From Bacteroides sp. (GTDB taxonomy: Bacteria; Bacteroidota; Bacteroidia; Bacteroidales; Muribaculaceae), in NCBI GenBank assembly GCA_023666905.1, contig JAMPBC010000002.1:38994-102993 (forward strand): a stretch of DNA of 64,000 bases. Reading direction: 5' to 3'. Within the stretch, counting starts at the first letter, position 1. Each line of letters begins with the position of its first letter. The notes below the pieces were generated by a model. The model worked only from the letters and a program-made list of their open reading frames with translations. It was not told the origin of the DNA and did no database searches. The position numbers and the translations under genes are program-made. Of this stretch, positions 45,467 to 54,676 are shown one piece after another.

Positions 45467-46810
45467 ATGGACGAAAACAATCTCAACATAGATGAGCTGG
45501 CAAGCTTGATTAACTCCAAACCTGTCACCGCCAAGAACAGCAACGACATTATGGTTATCGGTGTGGGCGGCGGAGGCGGTAACGCTGTTAACCACATGTA
45601 CCGTCAGGGCGTGGATAGGGTCACATTTGTGGTGTGCAACACCGATGCCCGGGCCGTAGAGCAATCCGACGTACCTAACAAAGTGGTGATAGGCACCGGA
45701 CGCGGAGCCGGAAACGACGAGAATGTGGGCAAAAAATATGCCGAGGACGACATTGACAAAATCCAGGCAATGTTCAACAACAACACCCGCATGGTGTTCA
45801 TAACCGCAGGTATGGGCGGAGGCACCGGCACCGGAGCCGGCCCTGTTGTAGCCCGTGTGGCTCACGAGCGCGGACTGCTCACAGTGGGCATTGTCACCAT
45901 TCCCTTCCGCTTCGAGGGCAAGAAGAAAATCCTCAAAGCTCTGGAAGGTGCCGAGGAGATGAAAAAATATGTTGATGCCCTGCTCATAATCAACAATCAG
46001 CGCCTTGCTGAAATTTATCCCGACTTGAACTTTTTCAACGCATTCGGTAAGGCCGACGACACCCTTTACACCGCTGCCAAATCCATCTCGGAAATAATCA
46101 CCACCACCGGTTACATCAACGTTGACTTTGAAGATGTCGACAGAACATTGCGTAACGGTGGCACTGCAATAATTTCAACCGGCTATGGCGAAGGCGAGCA
46201 CCGCGTGACCCATGCCATTGAAGATGCTCTCAATTCACCGCTGCTTCGAAACCGCGACGTTTACGGTTCGCGCAGTCTTCTGCTCAACCTCTACATGAGC
46301 CGCGACGACAACAACTCCATGTCCATGACCGAGGTGCAGGAGCTTGAAAATTTTGTCAACGACATTAACGGCGACGTTGACATTATCTGGGGTGTGACCA
46401 TTGACGAGTCGCTCGGTGAAAAAGTCAAGGTGACCATTCTTGCCGCCGGTTTCGACGTCACCCTCTCCGAAGAGGAGACCAAGGAAGTTCTCACTATTCC
46501 TAACAGCAATCCCGGTGGTACGCGGCGCGTGCCTGCTCCTTCTGCGGGTAAAAAACCAAAGATTGCTGCAGCCATTGCCATTGAGAAAGAATATGGCAAC
46601 ATGAACATTGACAAGAGCCGCATGGTTATCCTCACCCCCGAGCAGATGAACGACGATGCCGTCATCGAGATTCTTGAACAACCCGTTGAGTCACGTGACC
46701 CGAATGTGGTGAGCAGTCTCCGCAAGGGCGTTTTGGCCGAAACTCTCCGCCCTGAAATCAAGCTCGATGTTCCCAAAGCACCCAACACTTCCAACCAAAT
46801 AGAATTTTAG
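45467..46810 (+). CDS. ftsZ: Cell division protein FtsZ
   Basis: A 447-residue tubulin-like GTPase that forms the division ring. Motifs are VGVGGGGGNAVNHMY, the tubulin signature GMGGGTGTGAGPVVA (about 115-129), and the T7 loop region NVDFEDVDRTL. A long C-terminal linker (about 325-430) ends in a short conserved-type tail SNQIEF. It is the last gene of the cluster; its TAG stop is built into the palindromic repeat immediately following. Confidence 0.98.
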   Translation: MDENNLNIDELASLINSKPVTAKNSNDIMVIGVGGGGGNAVNHMYRQGVDRVTFVVCNTDARAVEQSDVPNKVVIGTGRGAGNDENVGKKYAEDDIDKIQAMFNNNTRMVFITAGMGGGTGTGAGPVVARVAHERGLLTVGIVTIPFRFEGKKKILKALEGAEEMKKYVDALLIINNQRLAEIYPDLNFFNAFGKADDTLYTAAKSISEIITTTGYINVDFEDVDRTLRNGGTAIISTGYGEGEHRVTHAIEDALNSPLLRNRDVYGSRSLLLNLYMSRDDNNSMSMTEVQELENFVNDINGDVDIIWGVTIDESLGEKVKVTILAAGFDVTLSEEETKEVLTIPNSNPGGTRRVPAPSAGKKPKIAAAIAIEKEYGNMNIDKSRMVILTPEQMNDDAVIEILEQPVESRDPNVVSSLRKGVLAETLRPEIKLDVPKAPNTSNQIEF

Positions 46811-46836
46811 AGTCCATTCCTTATCGAATGGACTCT
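46809..46836. repeat. 28-bp palindromic repeat, copy 2 (terminator-like)
   Basis: Identical in all 28 bases to the copy after tsaE: arms AGAGTCCATTC (46809-46819) and GAATGGACTCT (46826-46836), loop CTTATC. The left arm begins within the ftsZ stop codon. It separates ftsZ from the convergent hydrolase gene. Confidence 0.85.
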
Positions 46837-46865
46837 TAATCGCATCTCGCATACTTACAAAGCGA

Positions 46866-46903
46866 CACGGGCGCCCACATCAATCAGAGTGTGGGCGCCC
46901 GTG
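46866..46903. terminator. Strong hairpin between convergent ftsZ and the hydrolase gene
   Basis: Perfect 14-bp arms CACGGGCGCCCACA (46866-46879) and TGTGGGCGCCCGTG (46890-46903) with a 10-nt loop. No long T run on either side, but the stem is very stable and lies 18 bp beyond the hydrolase stop codon, so it likely ends transcription from both sides. Confidence 0.7.
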
Positions 46904-46921
46904 CTGTTAAGAGGTTGGTAA

Positions 46922-47977
46922 TTAATGCCGTTTTACAATGAAAATTTCGGTGGGAAAGTGGTCGGAGTATCCATTGAGCCACACTCCTGCCGCATGGGTG
47001 CGTTTGGGATAACCTTGGCGGGTGCCGTTTTGGTCAATGAGGAAGTCGTAATTGTTCACCTGACACTTCCAGTAGTAAGCGGCTCCGGGTCGGGCATTGT
47101 CCTTGAGCAGCGTTCCGCCCACAATTATCTGGTCAAAAAGGTTCCAGGCTCCCTTGTAGGCCAATGTGCCTATGCCTTTGTCAAGCATTTTCCACCAGGG
47201 ATTGTAGAATCCGTGTTCGCCAACGCCCGATTCATTTTTCTTTGCTCCAAGAATCTTGGCGCACGACTTGTCCTGCGGGTCATCGTTGAGGTCGCCCATA
47301 ATCACCACGCCCTGGTTGGGACGAATGGCCCACAGAGAGTCCGCAATATGCTTGCTCAGCTCGGCGGCTGCCTCGCGCAGATACGATGACTGTTCCTGAC
47401 CGCCAAGACGCGAGGGCCAGTGGTTAACAATCACTGAAAGCGTGTCGCCACAGGCAAGCACACCGGTAACACACATCTGGTCGCGGGTGCGGAATGAGGG
47501 ATTCGACGGTATGGAAAGTGTGTGGTTCGTTACGTTCAGAACCCGGTACTGACGGGGATTGTAAAGCAGACCCACGTCAACGCCGCGGCGGTCGGGCGAG
47601 TCATGGTGAACCACCTGAAGCATCCATTGCTTAATGGCCGGATCGCGCACAAGGTCTTCCAGCACGGAGCGGTTCTCAATTTCCGAAACGCCTATAATGG
47701 CAGGACCGCCGGGAGTGGTTTGGGTGGTCATCTGTGAAATGGCGTAAGCCAGATTGTGGATTTTCGACCAGTACTTCTTACTGCCCCATGAGTTTTGTCC
47801 GCCCGGAGTGAACTCAAGGTCACGTCCTAACGGATTGTTGGGAATGGTGTCAAATAAATTCTCAAGATTGTAGAAGGCTACTCCGTAAACTGAAAACTTC
47901 GCGCCCTCCTTCTGTGCCATCACCACTGAGGGAAGCAGCAACAGCGCCATTACAAAAGCTATGACATGTTTTTTCAT
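46922..47977 (-). CDS. Exported endonuclease/exonuclease/phosphatase-family hydrolase
   Basis: A 351-residue EEP-fold enzyme with a signal peptide (about 1-21). Features of the DNase I/exonuclease III superfamily are FYNLENLFDT (metal-site strand), IIGVSEIENRSVLEDLV with the metal-binding Glu, VIVNHWPSRLGG, VIMGDLNDDPQD with the catalytic Asp/Asn pair, and the C-terminal YSDHFPTEI with the Asp-His pair. It is probably secreted to the periplasm or surface and cleaves phosphodiesters or phosphomonoesters; the substrate is unknown. From memory, similar enzymes neighbour DUF5689/TonB operons in other Bacteroidetes; here that operon is 18 kb away. Confidence 0.88.
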   Translation of the reverse strand: MKKHVIAFVMALLLLPSVVMAQKEGAKFSVYGVAFYNLENLFDTIPNNPLGRDLEFTPGGQNSWGSKKYWSKIHNLAYAISQMTTQTTPGGPAIIGVSEIENRSVLEDLVRDPAIKQWMLQVVHHDSPDRRGVDVGLLYNPRQYRVLNVTNHTLSIPSNPSFRTRDQMCVTGVLACGDTLSVIVNHWPSRLGGQEQSSYLREAAAELSKHIADSLWAIRPNQGVVIMGDLNDDPQDKSCAKILGAKKNESGVGEHGFYNPWWKMLDKGIGTLAYKGAWNLFDQIIVGGTLLKDNARPGAAYYWKCQVNNYDFLIDQNGTRQGYPKRTHAAGVWLNGYSDHFPTEIFIVKRH

Positions 47978-48057
47978 TGAAATGGAAATGGTGGTTGGTT
48001 ATACTGAGCGTAAAATTAAGCAAAATAAACAAGATTCCCACACTCGGGCTCAATTTT

Positions 48058-48702
48058 TTAGCAGTCAGGCGTCAGGCCGGCCGCAAGCATGGCTTCGCGG
48101 CGTTCCACACAGGTGCCGCATTTGCCGCAGTGCTTTTCGCCCCCCTTGTAGCATGAGTATGTCAGTGAGTAATCCACTCCTGTTTCACGTCCGCGGCAGG
48201 CAATCTGCGCCTTGGTAAGATTGGTGTAAGGGGCGCGCAGCTCCAGGTGTTCGTAGGTCCCGTTGGCAATGGCGGCGCCCATGGAGTCGATGAACTCGGC
48301 GCGGCAGTCGGGATATATGGCATGGTCGCCTCCATGGTTGGCAATCATCACGGCTTTCAGCCCGCGGCTTTCGGCAAGCCCGGCGGCAATGGCGAGCATA
48401 ATGCCGTTGCGAAACGGCACCACGGTCGATTTCATGTTCTCATCCTCGTAGTGACCCTCCGGAATGGCATCGGCCCCGCTCAGCAGCGAACTTTCAAAGT
48501 ACTTGCCCATGAAAGCCAAGTCAATTTCCACCAACTCAATGCCAAGCCGGCGGCAATTCTCACGGGCACAGGCGCTTTCGCGCTCGTTGTGGTTAGCCCC
48601 GTAGCTGAAGTTAACGGCCAGGGCTATGCTGTTCTTGAACTCGTAAAGCATTGTGGTGCTGTCCATCCCTCCGGACAGCACAATGAGTGCATCCTTCTTC
48701 AT
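48058..48702 (-). CDS. queC: 7-cyano-7-deazaguanine synthase
   Basis: A 214-residue ATP-dependent enzyme that converts 7-carboxy-7-deazaguanine to preQ0 in queuosine synthesis. The PP-loop is LSGGMDSTTMLYE near the N-terminus, and four zinc-binding cysteines sit in CYKGGEKHCGKCGTC near the C-terminus. It starts 3 bp after queF, so the two are cotranscribed. queD and queE are not in the window, and no preQ1 riboswitch was recognised upstream. Confidence 0.96.
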   Translation of the reverse strand: MKKDALIVLSGGMDSTTMLYEFKNSIALAVNFSYGANHNERESACARENCRRLGIELVEIDLAFMGKYFESSLLSGADAIPEGHYEDENMKSTVVPFRNGIMLAIAAGLAESRGLKAVMIANHGGDHAIYPDCRAEFIDSMGAAIANGTYEHLELRAPYTNLTKAQIACRGRETGVDYSLTYSCYKGGEKHCGKCGTCVERREAMLAAGLTPDC

Positions 48703-48705
48703 TGC

Positions 48706-49176
48706 TCAGAAATCGTTACGGAATGATGCCAGCATGCGTTGTTTCACAAGGTCCTGATGCTCCTCGTCGCCATGGTTGGCAAAGGGATAAATGGATATGC
48801 CTCCGCGTGGAGTGAACAGCCCAATAACCTCAATGTAGCGCGGGTCCATGAGTTTCACAAGGTCCTTCATTATAATGTTAATGCAATCTTCGTGGAAGTC
48901 GCCGTGGTTGCGGAAACTGAACAGGTAAAGTTTCAGGCTCTTGCTTTCAACCATGCGTTCGCGAGGAATGTAATTGATTATTATGCGGGCAAAGTCGGGC
49001 TGGCCGGTTTTCGGACAGAGCGACGTAAACTCCGGGCAGGTGAACGTTACAAGATACTCATTGTCCGGATGCTTGTTCACAAATGTTTCAAGCACCTCGG
49101 GTGCATACTGCGTTGGATATTTCACGGCGGTGTTGCCCAGTTGGGTCACCCCCTCAAGTTGCTCTTCTGTTCTCAT
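48706..49176 (-). CDS. queF: NADPH-dependent preQ0 reductase
   Basis: A 156-residue type I QueF (short, YkvM-like) that reduces the nitrile of preQ0 to preQ1. Visible motifs are [19 protein letters not shown] with the catalytic cysteine, the [21 protein letters not shown] motif, and [10 protein letters not shown]. The start at 49176 gives the usual short N-terminus ([14 protein letters not shown]); the reading frame is open for 41 further codons upstream but that part is low quality and unlike the family. Confidence 0.95.
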   Translation of the reverse strand: MRTEEQLEGVTQLGNTAVKYPTQYAPEVLETFVNKHPDNEYLVTFTCPEFTSLCPKTGQPDFARIIINYIPRERMVESKSLKLYLFSFRNHGDFHEDCINIIMKDLVKLMDPRYIEVIGLFTPRGGISIYPFANHGDEEHQDLVKQRMLASFRNDF

Positions 49177-49264
49177 TGCAATCTGTTTGCTGTTTTGAAA
49201 GTTTGGCTTGGCGAGGGGAGAGGCGGCGTGTGCGAGGGGAGGGGAAATGGTTTGGGGGTGGATT

Positions 49265-50008
49265 CTACTGCTCCGAGCTGAACCGCTGAAGCTGTACAAA
49301 CAGTTTCATTATTGACCGTGCATAGCGGTCGTTCGCGGCCCATCGTCCGGACAGCTCCTGCCATGTGGTGGCAACACCGCGGGCCACAAGCTTGAAGCGC
49401 GGGTCAATTATGCTCTCTCCCTCGGGCAGTGGCATGTTGCAGGCGTAGGCATACAGGTGCTGTATCTGCGCCGTCACACCCTCCTCCACCGTTGAGAACG
49501 AGTGGCCGCGTTGGCCTAACTTAAGCACTCCCAAGCCGCAATAATTATGTTGGTCGGGAGTCACTTTGGTGCCGTCGGCAAACTTGAACCACCCCGTTTC
49601 GAGTATGCTCTGACACAGGGCTATGTCGCCGCGTATGCCGTAACGGCGTCCCACGGTTATGTAGGCGCGGGCAATTTCCGGATTGAAATCAGGGTTGTTG
49701 CGTGCCACGAAACGCTCCATCGCCTCGGCCGATATTTCCGGCTCGCCAAAAATGGAGGTCCCTATCATCTGCTCCACAAGCTCATCGTCAGTCAGCCCGG
49801 CGAAAACATCTATCACCACCACCTGCGGCTCAATCTCTTCCGCTGCGGTTTGAGGTGTGGAGGCGGTGTCGGTTTTGAAATCAGGCACCTCTTCGGGCCA
49901 CGGCTCCGGGGCGCGTGTCTTTTTCCGCTTGTGCGCGCGGCCGTCGGCAGCCGAAGCTGTCAGCAAGGCGGCGATGCACAGTGTGATGTAAACTAATTTC
50001 ATTGACAT
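49265..50008 (-). CDS. Exported glucosaminidase-domain protein
   Basis: A 247-residue secreted peptidoglycan hydrolase candidate. A signal peptide (about 1-22) is followed by a basic/proline-rich linker and a GH73-type glucosaminidase domain (about 95-240). Features are [25 protein letters not shown] with the catalytic Glu, HNYCGLGVL, and [19 protein letters not shown]. Such enzymes cleave the glycan strand between GlcNAc and MurNAc. Two start codons (50008 and 50002) are possible. A gap of 88 bp separates it from queF. Confidence 0.88.
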   Translation of the reverse strand: MSMKLVYITLCIAALLTASAADGRAHKRKKTRAPEPWPEEVPDFKTDTASTPQTAAEEIEPQVVVIDVFAGLTDDELVEQMIGTSIFGEPEISAEAMERFVARNNPDFNPEIARAYITVGRRYGIRGDIALCQSILETGWFKFADGTKVTPDQHNYCGLGVLKLGQRGHSFSTVEEGVTAQIQHLYAYACNMPLPEGESIIDPRFKLVARGVATTWQELSGRWAANDRYARSIMKLFVQLQRFSSEQ

Positions 50009-50033
50009 GCGGTGCGGTTTCTAAACTTGTGAA

Positions 50034-50582
50034 TCAAGCGGTGATGGGTTTGAGGTTTCCGGTGGTGGAATCCATTATGTAGCCCCGCACAGTGATTCCG
50101 GCGGGTGGCATCAACGGATGGTGGCTGATGAGGTCAACAGTCTCGGCAACGGCGGCTTCCGTGTCGGTGAATCCATGAAGCCAGCTGTCAAGGTCAATGC
50201 CGCAATGCTTCATCAAGTCAATGTTTGAAGCAGGAACGCCCCGCTCACGCATCAAATGCTGCATCTCGGCGCTGTCCATGCCCTGAACACCACATTCGGT
50301 GTGGCCAATAACCATTATTTCATTTACGCCCAACTCGTAAACGGCCACAAGCAGCGAGCGCATGGCGCTGTCAAACGGATTGGTAATTGTTCCGCCGGCA
50401 TTTTTAATAATCTTCACATCGCCGTTGCGCAATCCCAAAGCCGCCGGCAGCAGCTCCACAAGCCGGGTGTCCATACAGGTCACAATGGCTATGCGTTTGT
50501 TGGGATACTTATCCGTGAGGAAGCGCTCGTAGCCTTTTGAATTGACAAACTCACGGTTGTGTTTCAGAATCTCGTCAATCAT
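50034..50582 (-). CDS. Beta-carbonic anhydrase
   Basis: A 182-residue zinc enzyme interconverting CO2 and bicarbonate. The zinc site is Cys in CMDTRL (about residue 36), and His/Cys in GHTECG (about 89-92), with the Asp-Arg dyad present in CMDTR. The NAGG segment (IIKNAGGTI) is also conserved. Short, beta-class, plant-like/YadF-unlike form common in Firmicutes and Bacteroidetes. It begins 2 bp after dihydroorotase, indicating cotranscription; bicarbonate is a substrate for pyrimidine synthesis, so this pairing makes sense. Confidence 0.93.
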   Translation of the reverse strand: MIDEILKHNREFVNSKGYERFLTDKYPNKRIAIVTCMDTRLVELLPAALGLRNGDVKIIKNAGGTITNPFDSAMRSLLVAVYELGVNEIMVIGHTECGVQGMDSAEMQHLMRERGVPASNIDLMKHCGIDLDSWLHGFTDTEAAVAETVDLISHHPLMPPAGITVRGYIMDSTTGNLKPITA

Positions 50583-50584
50583 GG

Positions 50585-51946
50585 TCAGTTCTGTTTTGTG
50601 AATCGTAACTCTTTTCCCTTAACGTTTGAAAACAACACACCGAAGCGGTAGGCCGGTTTGCCGTTCACCATTGTCAGGTCCACCTTATTGTTCACCGTCA
50701 GTCCGCTCAGCGGAGTCCAGCCGCAGCGGCTCACTGCCCAGGCGTCGGTAATGGTGTAAGGCTCGCAGTCGTTGTCCACCATCACAAGATCGGCATAATA
50801 GCCCGGTCGGATAAATCCCCGCTTCTCTATGCCGTAAAGCCGTGCCGGATTGTGACACATCTTTTCCACAATGGTGGTCACATCAAACAGCCCCTCTTCA
50901 GCCATCTGCAGCATCAGCGTGAGCGAAAATTGAATGAGCGGCATCCCCGACACGGCCGTCAGCGCCGTGCCACGTTTCTCTTCAAGCAGATGAGGCGCAT
51001 GGTCGGTGGCAATGGTGTCGATGAGCCCTGTGTTCACAGCCTTTCGAAGCGCATCGCGGTCGGCCGGCCGTTTTATTGCAGGGTTGCACTTTATCCGTGC
51101 ACCCAACATGGCATATTGTTCATCGCTGAACGCAAGATACTGCGGACAGGTCTCGGCCGTTATCAGCTTCTCATCCACCGGTCCGGGGCTCAGCAAGTCA
51201 AGTTCAATGGCGGTGGAAACGTGCAGCAGGTGCAACCGGTGGTTCAGTTCGCGTGCCATGGCAACAGCCTTGGCCGAGGCCGAATAGCACACGGCGTGGT
51301 TACGTATCACCGGATGAAACTCCATTTCAAGATTTTCGCCGTAGCGTGCCACCACGGCCTCGCGGTTGGCTTTAAGCAGCGCTTCATCCTCGGCATGAAC
51401 AGCCATAAGCGCCGGCACCTGCTCCATTATGTTACGCATAACATCCGTGGAGTCAACGAGCATTCCGCCCGTCGATGAACCCATGAACAGTTTCACGCCT
51501 GCGCAGCGGGTGTAGTCAACGCTCTTCAGCTCCTCAATATTGTTGGCCGTGGCGCCAATGAAAAATCCGTAGTTGGCCATGCTCGCCTGTGAAGCTCGTT
51601 CAAGTTTCTTCTCCAAGGCCTCCACGGTGACGGTGGCCGGTTTGGTGTTGGGCATATCGATGAACGAGGTCACGCCGCCGGTCACGGCAGCCCGGCTCTC
51701 CGACTCCATGTCGGCCTTGTGTGTAAGGCCCGGGTCGCGGAAATGCACGTGGGTGTCAATCACTCCGGGAAGTAACAGGCGGCCGCGGCCGTCAATCACC
51801 TCGCACCCCTCCATCAGTTCAGGGTCGGGGTCACCCTCGCCGGTGGCGGCAATCAGCTCCCCCTCGGTGAGCACATAGCCCGGCCGGGCTGTTCCCTCGT
51901 TCACAACAATCACGTTGTGAATCAGTGTGCGTTCAGTCTCAATCAT
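50585..51946 (-). CDS. pyrC: Dihydroorotase
   Basis: A 453-residue amidohydrolase that cyclises carbamoyl-aspartate in de novo pyrimidine synthesis. The metal-binding motif is VIDTHVHFRDPGLTHK. The segment AGVKLFMGSSTGGML holds the lysine or its neighbour in the class I family, and DHAPHLLEEKR carries the catalytic Asp. The C-terminal composite beta domain (VVNEGT..., MVNGKPAYRFG) is typical. Start overlaps the upstream glycosyltransferase gene by 8 bp. Class I length suggests the PyrC/PyrX-like bifunctional-independent form. Confidence 0.93.
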   Translation of the reverse strand: MIETERTLIHNVIVVNEGTARPGYVLTEGELIAATGEGDPDPELMEGCEVIDGRGRLLLPGVIDTHVHFRDPGLTHKADMESESRAAVTGGVTSFIDMPNTKPATVTVEALEKKLERASQASMANYGFFIGATANNIEELKSVDYTRCAGVKLFMGSSTGGMLVDSTDVMRNIMEQVPALMAVHAEDEALLKANREAVVARYGENLEMEFHPVIRNHAVCYSASAKAVAMARELNHRLHLLHVSTAIELDLLSPGPVDEKLITAETCPQYLAFSDEQYAMLGARIKCNPAIKRPADRDALRKAVNTGLIDTIATDHAPHLLEEKRGTALTAVSGMPLIQFSLTLMLQMAEEGLFDVTTIVEKMCHNPARLYGIEKRGFIRPGYYADLVMVDNDCEPYTITDAWAVSRCGWTPLSGLTVNNKVDLTMVNGKPAYRFGVLFSNVKGKELRFTKQN

Positions 51947-52739
51947 GGGGCTCCGGATATTTACGGGTGAGACTCGACAGCTTCAGGCGCATAACCCCGA
52001 AAAAGGCTTCACCGAAAATGCCGCTTGACATCTTGCTCGTGCCAAGCACACGGTTAACAAACACAATGGGCACCTCAACAATCTTGAATCCGCACTTGGC
52101 GGCGGTGAATTTCATTTCAATTTGGAAGGCATAGCCCTTGAAGCGGATTTTGTCAAGCTCAATGGTGCTGAGCACACGGCGCCTGTAGCACACAAATCCG
52201 GCCGTGGTGTCGTGAACCTTCATGCCGGTGACCTTGCGCACATACACCGATGCGTAATATGACATTATAACCCTGCCCATGGGCCAGTTAACCACATTCA
52301 CCCCCGTGACGTAGCGCGACCCCACGGCAACATCGGCCCCATCCACAGCCACTGCCTTATAAAGATCCGGCAGCGCGTCGGGGTTGTGCGAGAAGTCTGC
52401 ATCCATTTCAAAAATATACTCATAGTTCTTCCGCTCCAGAGCCCATTTGAAGCCGGCAATGTAGGCGGTGCCCAATCCCAACTTTCCCTGTCGCTCAACC
52501 AGATGTACGCGACCGGGATACTCCTCCATTTTTCCGCGCACAATGTTGGCCGTGCCGTCGGGCGAGCCGTCGTCAATAATCAGCACGTCAATGTTCAGAG
52601 GCTGCCGCATCACTGCGTCGATAATTGCGGCAACGTTCTCCCGTTCATTGTAGGTGGGAATAATCACAACGCTGTCGGCCTGCTGTTGTGTCGCCGTCAT
52701 GCTCTGCTGCGGGGTTGATTGGGTGTCGGGTGTTTCCAT
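51939..52739 (-). CDS. Polyprenol monophosphomannose synthase-like GT2
   Basis: A 266-residue family 2 glycosyltransferase that transfers a sugar from a nucleotide donor to polyprenyl phosphate. The fold is shown by VVIIPTYNERENVAAIID, LIIDDGSPDGTANI, and EMDADFSHNPDALPDLY with the DxD motif. No C-terminal membrane helices are present, as in the soluble Dpm1-like subclass. A 24-residue Gln/Ser/Thr-rich N-terminus is unusual; an internal start cannot be ruled out. Sugar could be mannose, but this is inferred. Confidence 0.85.
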   Translation of the reverse strand: METPDTQSTPQQSMTATQQQADSVVIIPTYNERENVAAIIDAVMRQPLNIDVLIIDDGSPDGTANIVRGKMEEYPGRVHLVERQGKLGLGTAYIAGFKWALERKNYEYIFEMDADFSHNPDALPDLYKAVAVDGADVAVGSRYVTGVNVVNWPMGRVIMSYYASVYVRKVTGMKVHDTTAGFVCYRRRVLSTIELDKIRFKGYAFQIEMKFTAAKCGFKIVEVPIVFVNRVLGTSKMSSGIFGEAFFGVMRLKLSSLTRKYPEPHD

Positions 52740-52789
52740 ATCGTTCGGTTATGTATGAGTAAGGGGGTGGTAGTGTGTTTGACTCGCTG

Positions 52790-54613
52790 TTAAAATTTGT
52801 AAGTAGCACCCACAAGGCCGTTTATGCCTTGCGCCGGGATGGCTCCGGTCAGCGCATAGCGGTGGTTGAACAAATTCTCTATGTTAGCCCACACGGTCCA
52901 CTGGTTGGTGAGTCGGTAATCTCCGCCCAGCGAGAACGAGTTGACCGTTCCAAGCGATTGTGCTGTAAGAGCATCGGGTGCGGTTGCGGGCATGGCCACA
53001 TTGTAAGTGCGTCGGCCGCCGCGGAACTCCCATGCCAGATTCACATCGAGTTGCTTCAATGGGCTCACGCGCAGCTTCACCTCCGCAACATACTTTGCGC
53101 GGTCGCGCCACAGATAGTAGCCGCGGTCAAACTTCCGCGGAGCCATTTCAAACATGGCGCTCAGCTCACCAAGATTTTTGTATTGGTAGCCGGCTCCAAT
53201 GTGAAATTTGTAGCCCTTCATGTCCACTTTGTCGAATATGCTGAAAAACGAGTTGATGTTCACCGGCATGAGCCATTCATTGGCAATGGCATAGCCCAAG
53301 CTCAACTGCGAGTAGAATCCCTTGAAGGTACCCACGGTCACACCCACCTCGCCGTCAACAACCACGTGCGAGTTGTTGTACACAAGGTTGGGGAGCGTGT
53401 AGCGGCACACATCGAAGAGCGACCCCAGCGTGTTCTGGCGCTCGCCGCCGTTGGCCTTGGCGTATAGGGCCACAATCTGCACCGGCTTCCAGGTGGCCTG
53501 AGCCGCCGGCGAAATGTGGAAGGCCTTGCCGTTGTTGAACGTAAGGTCAATGTTCACACCCAGGTCCAAGTCAATCCGTTTCCACGATGTGCGGTAGAAC
53601 GGGCGGAGCGACAGCAGCGCGTGCGAGCGGCTTCCGGCCGGCTCGAACACCCCTTCGGGGCTCAGCAGCGCATGGTTGCCATAGTTCAGATAGCTCAAAT
53701 CAACCAACAGTCCGGTCGATTCGGCTCCCCACATCTTGCCCGATGCAAAGGCGTTGACGTTCAGCTTGTTTTCACGCGCCGGATTGTAAGCGCCGGGCAA
53801 ATTGTCAAATTTGGTCTCCAGCGCCGGAGCCCATCCTTTGGCCTCGAGCGCCGGTATGTGGTTGCCGTAAGCAAAATGTCCGTAGCCAAGGCCCAGTCCG
53901 GTGTTCCACTTGCCGGTGTTCATGGTCCAGAGTCCCGACAGGTTCACGCGGTGAACATTCTGCTTCTTCATCAAATAATAAGAGTCAGCGCCCTCGTCGG
54001 TTTCTTCCGAAACATGTGCCGGGGTGTTGTAGCGCGAAAAAGTGTAATCCACGCCAACGTCCAAAAACGACTGACGCCCTATGGCCGAGTGCAACGCCGC
54101 TCCAACCGATGCCGTGTTACGGCCAATCCTCACGCTCTCGAACGGACTTGCGGCAAGCGGCATGTCGCCGCGATACGTCATTCCGTCATACTGGAACCAG
54201 CCGTTCAGCCTCACGCGGTCATTGTCAATGAACTTGTAGCCTGCCGAGGCGCCCAGGTTGAAAGCCGGCAAATAGCCCAGCGAGGCATACCCCTTGAAGG
54301 GCGAGCGGTAAATGGTGTCGCCGTAGGCAGCCGGTGCCAGTGTGGCCAGCGATGCCGGCACATTCACCTTCACCTGACGCGTGCCGTAACTGAGACGGCT
54401 TGCCGACAGAGCCGGCATCTCAACCGTAGGGCTCACGTTGAGCCGCACGGCATCAGTGGGTTTCACCTCCTCATGGTGTTCCACGGTGATTTCCTGGTTC
54501 AGTTCCTCCTGTGCGGCGCCCGTAAGGCCGAGTGTGAGAGCCATCAGCGCCACAGCGGCGCGGCAGCCGAGAGTTCTGTTCAGTATCTTATCTGTTATCG
54601 ATGCTATTGACAT
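52790..54613 (-). CDS. Outer-membrane beta-barrel protein, plugless TonB-receptor-like
   Basis: A 607-residue outer-membrane protein. After a signal peptide (cleavage near residue 35) comes a roughly 80-residue soluble segment (EVKPTDAVRLNVSPTVEMPALS). A beta-barrel of alternating strands follows, ending in a C-terminal aromatic residue (NGLVGATYKF). No plug domain is visible, although the last half resembles TonB-dependent receptor barrels (NQWTVWANIENLFNHRYALTG). It is 63 bp downstream of the large TPR protein and probably forms an envelope module with it. Exact function is unknown. Confidence 0.8.
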   Translation of the reverse strand: MSIASITDKILNRTLGCRAAVALMALTLGLTGAAQEELNQEITVEHHEEVKPTDAVRLNVSPTVEMPALSASRLSYGTRQVKVNVPASLATLAPAAYGDTIYRSPFKGYASLGYLPAFNLGASAGYKFIDNDRVRLNGWFQYDGMTYRGDMPLAASPFESVRIGRNTASVGAALHSAIGRQSFLDVGVDYTFSRYNTPAHVSEETDEGADSYYLMKKQNVHRVNLSGLWTMNTGKWNTGLGLGYGHFAYGNHIPALEAKGWAPALETKFDNLPGAYNPARENKLNVNAFASGKMWGAESTGLLVDLSYLNYGNHALLSPEGVFEPAGSRSHALLSLRPFYRTSWKRIDLDLGVNIDLTFNNGKAFHISPAAQATWKPVQIVALYAKANGGERQNTLGSLFDVCRYTLPNLVYNNSHVVVDGEVGVTVGTFKGFYSQLSLGYAIANEWLMPVNINSFFSIFDKVDMKGYKFHIGAGYQYKNLGELSAMFEMAPRKFDRGYYLWRDRAKYVAEVKLRVSPLKQLDVNLAWEFRGGRRTYNVAMPATAPDALTAQSLGTVNSFSLGGDYRLTNQWTVWANIENLFNHRYALTGAIPAQGINGLVGATYKF

Positions 54614-54676
54614 TGTTACTCTTCAAGTATATGGTGTGGAATGGGAGTTTGCTTTTCTTTACGGCCCGGACCCGTT

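Noticed and set aside
46866..46903. The strong hairpin after ftsZ as part of the palindromic repeat family
   Set aside because: Its arms share no sequence with the 28-bp repeat and it has no second copy in the window; treated as an ordinary terminator.
49177..49264. A preQ1 riboswitch upstream of queF
   Set aside because: The short G-rich gap shows no preQ1 aptamer-like hairpin and pseudoknot pattern that I could recognise.
49177..49299. N-terminal extension of QueF to 49299
   Set aside because: The extra 41 residues are low complexity and overlap the end of the glucosaminidase gene; known type I QueF proteins start near the [13 protein letters not shown] segment.
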